From Isoetes taiwanensis (Eukaryota; Streptophyta; Lycopodiopsida; Isoetales; Isoetaceae): 64,000 nucleotides of DNA. This document shows positions 56,831 through 64,000 of the stretch, piece after piece. The notes under the pieces were generated by a model. The model did no database searches and was not told the origin of the DNA. It was given only the letters and a program-made list of their open reading frames with translations. Within the stretch, counting starts at the first letter, position 1, and each line of letters opens with the position of its first letter. The stretch lies in assembly GCA_021234155.1 (NCBI GenBank), contig JAJEKV010000002.1, positions 21,791,726 to 21,855,725 of the forward strand. The letters are read 5' to 3'. The position numbers and the translations under genes are program-made.

Positions 56831-58730
56831 TTTTATTCAAAGATGGGATCAGCCCACAATGCTAAAACACCAAACACAAAACACATCTGACAGAGAGCAG
56901 GGATAATCACGCAATGAGGCCCAACGAAATTGCCGGATAAGTCGGGAGAAATTGAGGAGGATACTCAGTCAGAATGAACAAAAAAACTCCCCGAGATGGA
57001 TGGGGACGTAAAGGCGAAAAAATCCGAGCAAAATGATATCTCCCAGAAAACGAGCCCGAGCTGGAGCAACAAATCTATACGAGCGAAAACACCCTACGAA
57101 CAGCAGGAGAAAAAAGAGGCAGTATAAAGGTGCAGCGCCCGGAAGAATTCCTCAGGCCAATCGATGTCTGCATGTTCAAGCTGCAATGCATTCCGAGCAG
57201 AAGGGTGCAAAACCTCCAAACGTGACACATAAAGATGAATCTCCAGCGGGGGAAAAAGGCGGAAAAAACCCCACAGGAAAGATCTTGGCAGAGCACAAAG
57301 GACAGGGGAAGGGTATCGGACCTAAGAAGAAACTAAAGAAGGTGATCGGCAAAGAACTGTATGCATAAAGCAAGGCTGGGAAACAAGAAGTCGTGGCCAG
57401 ACATATAATGATGAAGCAAGACAGCACAAAGGACAAGAACGGATGGCTACCCAACGCAAGCGAAGTGACTGGAGGCCAAGAACGGCAGGAAAAAAGCACG
57501 CAAAAATGAACGGCAGCCCAAATCCAGCAAAAATAGCGAGCCCAAAAAACAGCAGCCAAGAATATAACAGAAGAGCTGAGGGAAAACAAGGGAAAACATA
57601 CCAGAGGATAGCCAGAATAAACGGATTCGATGAGCATAGCACTAAGAGAGAGCAAACCCGACCTGACCAAAAACCCGCAAGCCCCAGCGAAACATCTGCA
57701 GGGTTAACTTGGGGGTTTTGCTTCGGTTTCCCTCGTTTCCCTACGGAATCGGCTCATGGCAAAGAAGGAGAAAATCCAGGGAACAATGCGAGCAGAGGCC
57801 AAGATAGCAGGAAAACATGGCAAATAAGGACAAAATCCAGGAAACAGAGGCGAGCAAAATCCAAGATAGCAGGAATAGAGCGTGAAGGCAGATCCGGATA
57901 AGGCAAAAAAAGGGAAAAAAGGAGCAACGGATCCAAGGCCACTGCCATGGAATGAAGCTAAGATCAACAGCCAAAGCATAGAGCCAAAAACCAACGCCGA
58001 GCAAGCCATCCAACCAGCATCCCGCAGGGTACAAGGCAGAACCAGAAGCGGAATGGCCGAATGAGAATGAAATACATGAGAAAACGCGACCATGGAAAAC
58101 GCCCAAACAGGAAAGGATTAGAGAGAGAATGAACTCGAAACCAAAGCAAGGCAGACCAAAATACAGAGAAGAAGTCCAAAGAAGCCAATAAAAACAAGAA
58201 TCATGCGCCACCAAAGTCTCCCGCACAGAAAAATCTCAGAACATCCACAGAACCCGATCAACCCATTCAACAGGAGGAAACCAAGAGCCGTCTCATAACC
58301 ATAAAGAGCCCATGCACCAAATTCAACATGCTAATAACAAGAAGAGCCACATGATTCCAATAGAAACAATAAAAACAAAGAAAAGCCATGCATGATGAAA
58401 ACAACTACAGAAGAAACCGATAGAATCATACTGAGCATGAAAGAAAAAGAGGTCCGTAGAAGCATGCTGAGCATAGAAGAGAAGGAAACGTACCGTCCAA
58501 AGAATGATGAAGAAACTCGCCAGGCAGGTGCAGGCGGCAAGAAAAGGAAGCACGAGACTGGTGGAGAAGCTGGTGAAGAAATCCATCGGATGCAAGGCGA
58601 TCGAAGCTACGAGAAGGAAGGAAGCTGCTGTGAGAAGACGCCGATAACCGAGCCAAAATGGAAATGGCCTAATATAGGCGCTCGTCCCTTCCCAGAATGG
58701 CGATCCGATGGCTCGGATCGATGGGATTCT

Positions 58731-58796
58731 AATCTGTTACATGTAACCTCTCAGATATTGCCACCTGTCTTATTGTAAAAGGCTAATATTCCAACA
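58731..58796 (-). repeat. Copia 5' LTR, outer part
   Basis: AATCTGTTACATGTAACCTC ... GGCTAATATTCCAACA, identical to the corresponding end of the 3' LTR (47411-47476). Confidence 0.85.
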
Positions 58797-59067
58797 ACGG
58801 TTGCTTCATATTCACATGGGTTTTCATCAAGCATCATCGGCTGCGTTTTATTCTTCTCCATCTCTGATCCAATGCAAGGTGTTGATCCCAAATGGATTTG
58901 AATTCTGTCCCTATTGATCTTGAAGAAGAGGATGAGATTGAAATTGTGCCTTCTATTTAGCTCCTTGCTGTTGACGAAGAAGATTCTTCAGAAACAGAAG
59001 AAGCAGATGAAGATGAGATCGAAAAGAGGATGCTTCCCAGCCTGTCAGTGCATCAAGAAAGCAGAAG

Positions 59068-59232
59068 TTATGGCCTCCAAATGCCATAGAAATTCTCATG
59101 GAGTATTCTGACATCAAGCTCAATAAGCTGAACGGTGGGAATTTTAGGAAGAAAGATTACATTGCAATTGCTGAGAGATTGAAGGCCGGCGTGCAAATGG
59201 TGTACTCACATAAACAGGTAAAAAATAAAGGG
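59068..59232 (+). pseudogene. Myb/SANT-like domain fragment
   Basis: Frame starting WPPNAIEILMEYSDIKL, then LNGGNFRKKDYIAIAERLKAG and SHKQVKNK. It fits the Myb/SANT-like (trihelix-type) domain found in plant PIF/Harbinger-associated proteins and related factors (pattern by eye). An acidic leader upstream (58893-59050) has a stop and a frame change relative to it. The domain is cut by the MITE at 59230, so it is a remnant. Confidence 0.45.
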
Positions 59233-59430
59233 AAAAACTACAATATACCCCCAACTTTTTGCAAAATTCACAACAAACCCCTAACTTTTAGAAAATTCAT
59301 GAAATGCCCCTAACGTATAGGTTTTTTAGGAGCATTTTGTGAATTTTTAGGGCCATTTTGTGAATTTTTAGAAAGTTAGGGGTATAGTGTGAATTTTGCA
59401 AAACGTTAGGGGTATTTTGTAGTTTTCCCC
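59230..59430. mobile_element. MITE, 201 bp, flanked by TAAA
   Basis: Ends GGGAAAAACTACAATATACC... and ...GGGGTATTTTGTAGTTTTCCCC are inverted repeats of about 40 bp with few mismatches (including GCAAAATTCACA/TGTGAATTTTGC). TAAA lies on both sides (59226-59229, 59431-59434). No coding capacity. Confidence 0.8.
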
Positions 59431-59449
59431 TAAATTATATAGCATTTAT

Positions 59450-59725
59450 TTTAGATAATTCTAAATAAACCAAAGTGAAAATAAATTTAGAAGGCAATTT
59501 TATACTTTGGTAACCTTCATACGTTTGATCTAAAGATAAACAAAACAAATGATTAAAATCAATAAGAGTTAAAAATACTGTTGATTAGATAACTCTAAAT
59601 AAATCAAAGTGAAAATTAATTTAGAAAGCAATTTTATACTTTGGTAACCTTCATACTTTTGATCTAAAGATAAACAAAACAAATAATTAAAATCAATAGG
59701 AGTTAAAAATACTATTGATCTTTAT
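59450..59725. repeat. Two-copy tandem repeat, about 131 bp unit
   Basis: TTAGATAA(T/C)TCTAAATAAA, CAAAGTGAAAAT, GGTAACCTTCATAC, GATCTAAAGATAAACAAAAC and AATAGGAGTTAAAAATACT repeat in order. Copies start near 59452 and 59584. Confidence 0.85.
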
Positions 59726-60795
59726 ATATCTATTAAATTTGAATAAGTCTAAATTTTGTTAAATATGCCATTATTCCTTGAGGAAGTTTTCTTTATGGAT
59801 AACCAGTTCAAAAGTTGTAGCATCTGAATTTACCTTTTCATTACCATATTGCTCGTCAATTTCTTGTACATAACATAAACGGATTGTTTAACTTCATACA
59901 ACATAAAGATTTTACAATTATTAGTACATATTAATCTGGTGTACCTTGGCCATATCTTCTCCATATTTTTGTAGATCTCTTTCTCTTTCAAGTAAGTAAC
60001 GTAGAACCAAGATCTTCAACTGCTTCAATAAGGCTGAACCATCCTCTATCCTATTCTTCAATGCTGCCACCATTGCTAGCAAAAAATGTCTTTGGAAATT
60101 TAATGCTTCTAACAAGTCCAATCCATCAAAGTTTTAATCATTTCAACTCCCTGTATTCCTTAGCTTTTACAACAACTCTGCGTGCCGAGAGTGGTCCTCC
60201 ATAAACACCATGGCCAGGAATGATTGGATACCCTCGGCTGTCTGTCAAATTTCCATTCAAGTCTATCTTCTCCTCCAAGTAGTCCACCTTAATATTATAA
60301 ATAGTAGCTTGAGCCAAACTGCCAACAAGGATGATGTCTATCATAGACTTCTGAAATTCTAGCTTAGCTTTTTTTAAGTGTTCCAAAATATCTTCAATAA
60401 AGTGAAGAAGATAAATAATTTTGAATGATCTCAGCACCTCAAAAAGATCTGGTTGCCTCTTTTGCAAAACATGCAATACCGGTTCTAAGCTTATACAAAG
60501 TGATGTTACTGCCCCATACCTACTTAGCCACTGTGTCTTTTGATATTTAAGAACCTTGAGAATACCATAGTCAAGCTCTTCTTGCACTTGTTTGAGGGCA
60601 TCTTGTCTTTTAGGCTTGCCACCTTGTTGACAACATCGTCAAGAGCTTTGCTAATGTGCTTGCACTCGCTACAATTTGATGCATCCTCAATGGCATGTTT
60701 TGTGTGATGAGCAAGACAATGGATGGAAGTGATAAAGGGATTTACTTCTTTAAGTTGGCTAGCCACACCTGATCTGCGACCCACCATTCTTGCAC

Positions 60796-61893
60796 TGCGA
60801 CTCGCATGAAACCAACAACTAGGCTTTTTATTCATCTCAGCAGTTTTTTCTACAATGGTATAGGGTGGGTAGCTGCGCATCGCAGGCTACCCAAAAAATG
60901 AAAAACATAGGGAATATCCAGTTATAACACCTGGACCCCAAATAAAATAGTGTGCTACAGATGTTGGCTAGTGTACCTGCCGAGAGCTTATCGCCGGGAT
61001 TAAAAAACCCCGCCCTTTCGGGTTTTCGAGGAAAAACCCTAGCGATAAAATTTCGGCAAGGGGCTTGGACAATGCAGGGCTGCTAAACGTTCCCACAAAA
61101 AAACCCACGCTCCACAGAGAATACCGAAGTCGCGCATCACCCCTGGACCTGCACATCACCAACAGAAAAATCAATAGAGAAAAAACCTCAAAAGCTTAGG
61201 GTCTGGTCACGCGTGCACGCGACAAAAACAACATTTACACCTCGAAAAGCGAGGGGGGCTGGTCCGCAGCGTGCACAGCGACAATTATAACACATATGAA
61301 CATATAAATAACAATTTTAAGGGGGGGAAGGGTGGGAGCCATGGATACTGCTGAGAGATGAGAAACGCCGATGAAACGTCGATGAAGAACTCTGCAATAA
61401 GTAGCGATCCCCAACATGATGAACGGCCTAAAAATGCATGCGACGCATGCAGTGCATGCATGCTCGTCTGGTGCAAGAATGTCGATTCGCTACGCGAATC
61501 GATGACATTCTTGAACTGCGACTTGCATGAAACCAACAACATCCCGATATCAGAGAACTTCAAATACTAGATCCGAGGAGAAAGGTTGAAGATTGTCCTA
61601 TGCCAGACAAAAGGGCAAAGATAGAAGAGGTTAGAAAGGAATATGAATGGCCAAGAAAGAGTAACTCATGCAAGAAGAAGCCCCTCCTCTGCATGAGATC
61701 AAAGAATAGAAGCCATGGATACTGTTGAGAGATGAAAGCGCCGATGAAACGTCGATGAAGAACTCTGCAATAAGTAGCGATCCCCAACATGATGAACGAC
61801 CTAAAAATGTATGTGATGCATGCATGCGACGCATGCAATGCATGCATGCTTTTCTGGTGCAAGAATGTCGATTCGCTACGCGAATCGATGACA
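60796..61893. mobile_element. 1.1-kb insertion in the hAT remnant
   Basis: Interrupts the transposase between SDGASVM and GRRSGVA; a 3-bp ATG at both joins could be a target duplication. It contains two direct copies of a block of about 180 bp (61335-61513 and 61711-61895). Each block ends in a palindrome TCGATTCGC-TAC-GCGAATCGA. It also has ACTGCGAC(T/C)(T/C)GCATGAAACC at 60797 and 61516, and the recurrent hairpin motif at 60979-61057. No gene. Confidence 0.55.
60979..61057. repeat. Recurrent hairpin motif, site 2
   Basis: GCCGAGAGCTTATCGC pairs with GCGATAAAATTTCGGC around the core AAAAAACCCCGCCCTTTCGG and GTTTTCGAGGAAAAACCCT. Confidence 0.6.
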
Positions 61894-62014
61894 TTACAGA
61901 TGCACCATCACTATCGAATGCCATCCATTTCTTCATATCCAATCCCAAGGAGTTCAGCTTGTCAACAAGAACATTTTGTACAGTTGCAACACCTCCTTCT
62001 ACTATAGGTAGCAA

Positions 62015-62290
62015 GCCAAGTTATGTTACCCGAGCCTTTTGATGCTCTACATAAGTTGCATATATAATTAGATGCTTTGTAGAACTCTAAAGGCAGCAAT
62101 TAACATTTAAACATTCAACATTTAAACAACATCCTATCTCTTCCTCATCAAGATCTCTTCTTTAACTCCAGTCATCATGGCCTTCGTAAGCAAATGGCTG
62201 CTATTTTAGAACCTTCCTGCATTCTTGCATCCATAATAACTCCATCTCATAGTATTTGAACAAGATTCAACATAGAATAAAGACATAGAT
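62015..62290. other. Short noncoding spacer
   Basis: No supported gene. It separates the hAT remnant and the LINE. 'CATTTAAACATTCAACATTTAAACA' is a small internal repeat. Confidence 0.4.
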
Positions 62291-64000
62291 GAGCTCTATA
62301 GCCTTTTGGCAGATTTATGTAATGAAGCACTTTTGAGAGGGTATTTTCCTACAGAATGGTGTCTAAATAGAGTTGTGTCAGTGCACAAGGCTGGTGATAA
62401 AGACGATATAAGAAACTATAGAACCATTCTTGTGAGTAATACATTTGCTAAACTTTTTGCCTCAATGCTTGAGCATAAGATTTCTTGCTGGGCAGACGAG
62501 CAGAATATAAGATCACCAGGGCAAGTAGGGTTTCGTATGAATCACTCTACTTTGGACCATTTCGTCACATTGAGAGTGATGGCAATAAGAGGTTTTTGGC
62601 ATTTATAGATTTAACCAAAGCCTTTGATAGAGTGAATCGTACACATCTTGCTGAAAGACTTGAGTGGTTGCAAGTTCCTATATAGAATTGAGAAAAGCAG
62701 TTGCATGTCTTTATAATAAAGTTCTGGTTGAGCTCTCTTTTCCTTTCTCAGGATCTGATCAAATAAAAAATACAATTGGAGTTAAACAGGGCTGCCCCTG
62801 CTCTCCTACTCTTTTTGGGCTACTCATCGATGAATTTGAATGTTGGATGACGAGGTTAGGTGCTTTGGGGGCAAGGCTTGGCAAGTATGTACTGCAATTG
62901 CTAATGTTTGCAGATGATATAGTGTTGATATCTAGGGATGCAGGCGGGCTACAGAGACACCTAGACGTGCTTGAATCCTTTTGCACATTGAAGCATATGC
63001 AAATTAATGTAAACAAGTCGAAAATCATGGTGTTTGGTGGCAAAGATTGCACTACATTTACAGTGGGTGGTATCCCCTTACAAAAGGTAACAGAATATAA
63101 ATATCTTGGAATTGATATGACATGCAATTACAGGTGGATAAGGGCTGCCGAAAAACGTGCTTCAGGAGGATTGCGGGCCTTTTATAGTATGATACATCAA
63201 TGCAGGCTCAATAATTTTGAACATTGAAAATTAAGAAGATTGTTTTTTGGAGTTCAAGTGAAACCAACCATCTTGTATGGTAGCCCAGTTTGGGGGCCTG
63301 GATTATCTCAGAAATGCTGGAATGCTATTGAAAATGTGCAGAAACGTTTCTTATTGAGTGAGCTTGGTGCAAAGCCACAAACACCTTATTGCATGATGTT
63401 AGCGAAGACAGGTATGCTGCCCTTAGAGGTTGAAGCATTGTGCAGAACGATAGTGTATGTTAACAGGGTTATGGCAATGGATGAGGAAAGATTTCCTCGC
63501 CTAGCCCTTGAACAATCTAAAGAAAAAGGTTGGTATTGTGAAGTGAAAAAATGGTGTGCTAAATGGCTTAGACAAGACAACTGGCCGACGTCACACAAAT
63601 ATAAGGAAGTTTATATGGAGGTTAAGGCATACGTGGTAAAGGAAATGTGGAGGCTCGAACCTGACAAGGATGTTAAGAAAAGGTTCTATCTTGATGACAT
63701 CAATAATTTGGACACATATGAAGAACAAGATTATCTGCTTTCTAATATCAGCAGAAAAAACCGCATATTGATTTCTCAATTGCGGTTATCGTCACACCAC
63801 TTACACATTGAAACAGGTAGGTGGAATGGTACACCTCATAATGAGAGATTTTGTTTAGGATGTCTAGACCTTGAAATTGAAACAGAGAAGCATGTTTTTT
63901 TGGAATGTTCATCATACGAAAACATCAGAGATAAATATGGTATACAGGGTCAGACTTTAAGAGAACTATTAGATATGCCAGCCCATAGATTGAGTACATA
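62291..64000 (+). pseudogene. LINE reverse transcriptase (ORF2) fragment, runs off the right edge
   Basis: Non-LTR retrotransposon coding region, 5' truncated. Reverse transcriptase blocks: WCLNRVVSVHKAGDKDDIRNYRTI (62360), GQVGFRMNHSTLDH (62520), FIDLTKAFDRVNRTHLAERL (62600-62660), KNTIGVKQGCPCSPTLFG (62770) and the catalytic MFADDIVLISRD (62910). Next come the connection KYLGIDM and LYGSPVWGPG (63280). A C-terminal CCHC finger (FCLGCLDLEIETEKHVFLEC, about 63850) follows. Frames change near 62590 and 62680 and a TGA stands at 63225, so it is inactive. No endonuclease domain is in the window. The 3' end lies beyond 64000. Confidence 0.85.

Larger units (their letters stand above)
53187..58725. 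mobile_element. Nested element 2 (5.5 kb), same ends as element 1, no gene
   Basis: Directly follows element 1, separated only by ATTCT, and has the same start (GGGAAGGAACTCGCGAGA) and 3' 125 bp (58601-58725), then ATTCT (58726-58730) and the rest of the copia LTR. The 3' hairpin ATCCGA-TGGC-TCGGAT lies at 58703-58718. The interior is strongly A- and purine-rich on the plus strand. It has no believable protein: the frames present on either strand are short, low-complexity and unlike any family. It contains internal duplicated blocks (see next entries). It looks like a large non-autonomous element or carrier of filler DNA. Confidence 0.55.
47141..58796 (-). mobile_element. Copia LTR retrotransposon with nested insertion
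   Basis: Minus-strand element. The 3' LTR is 47141-47476 and the polypurine tract is about 47477-47490 (complement of CTCTCCCCCGTAGC). The coding region is about 47880-52022. The primer-binding site TGGTATCAGAGC is the complement of 52032-52043, matching initiator tRNA-Met as usual. The 5' LTR starts at 52045, is interrupted after 52198, and resumes at 58731-58796. LTRs share the TGTTGGAATATT start. The 5' LTR lacks about 120 bp present in the 3' LTR, so LTRs and element are old. No target-site duplication was recognised: ACGGT follows the right end, while the left end is eroded. Confidence 0.85.
59921..62014 (-). pseudogene. hAT-type (DUF4371-like) transposase remnant, split by a 1.1-kb insertion
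   Basis: From the right: GLDMKKWMAFDSDGASVM (about 61890-61960) is broken off and continues at about 60790 as VGRRSGVASQLKEVNPF, IHCLAHHTKHAIEDAS. It then runs through WLSRYGAVTSL (frame change near 60570), ILEHLKKAKLEFQKS and KILVLRYLLERERDLQKYG to about 59921. The D-G-A-S-V-M...G and IHC.AH motifs are typical of hAT/zinc-finger-MYM-like transposases. The insertion (about 60796-61893) and further stops make it inactive. The N-terminal and C-terminal dimerisation regions are not seen. Confidence 0.6.

Noticed and set aside
54061-58226. Several frames of 100-230 codons on the minus strand
   Set aside because: They are rich in Phe, Leu, Ser and Cys because the plus strand is purine-rich; they overlap each other in different frames and resemble no family.

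Overview
The window is plant nuclear DNA. Two genes have plant-style GT-AG introns. One of them is a complete purine-biosynthesis gene with a transit-peptide-like N-terminus. The rest is dominated by transposable elements: LTR retrotransposons of copia type and of a coiled-coil type, a LINE, SINE-like retroposons, hAT- and Tnp2-like DNA transposons and MITEs. Gene density is very low and noncoding DNA is moderately AT-rich. A large, repeat-rich genome such as a fern, lycophyte or bryophyte would fit, but the sequence alone does not fix the species.

Layout. 1-4.4 kb: end of an unrecognised frameshifted gene, a 101-codon unknown gene (-) and the first exon of a possible SAM-like-domain gene (-). 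4.95-11.36 kb: two decayed tandem copies of a non-autonomous LTR element encoding a coiled-coil protein; one copy is split by a SINE-like retroposon. 11.66-21.16 kb: a direct tandem duplication of about 4.75 kb. Each copy carries an 867-868 bp foldback whose 347-348 bp spacer lies in opposite orientation in the two copies. 21.2-32 kb: mostly noncoding, with a tRNA-derived SINE, a G-box/TATA promoter-like site, several tandem repeats and a broken Tnp2-like transposase. 32.2-32.9 kb: a coiled-coil plus RING-like ORF. 33.3-35.85 kb: twelve long imperfect hairpins in a row, falling into six sequence families.

36-39.2 kb: a decayed hAT transposase with seven regularly spaced palindromes upstream of its start. 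40.8-43.0 kb: an aldo/keto reductase gene with reading-frame breaks, followed by a tandem repeat. 44.7-47.1 kb: phosphoribosylamine-glycine ligase (PUR2), four exons, intact. 47.1-58.8 kb: a copia retrotransposon on the minus strand whose 5' LTR is interrupted by two head-to-tail elements sharing the same ends, one 1.0 kb and the other 5.5 kb. 58.8-64 kb: a Myb/SANT-like fragment, a 201-bp MITE, a hAT remnant split by a 1.1-kb insertion, and a LINE running off the right edge.

The two host genes with clear functions, PUR2 and the reductase, are convergent and metabolically unrelated. The most unusual structure is the 2.5-kb hairpin array at 33.3-35.85 kb: related hairpins keep their pairing although the paired arms have changed sequence. 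The flipped foldback spacer comes next.
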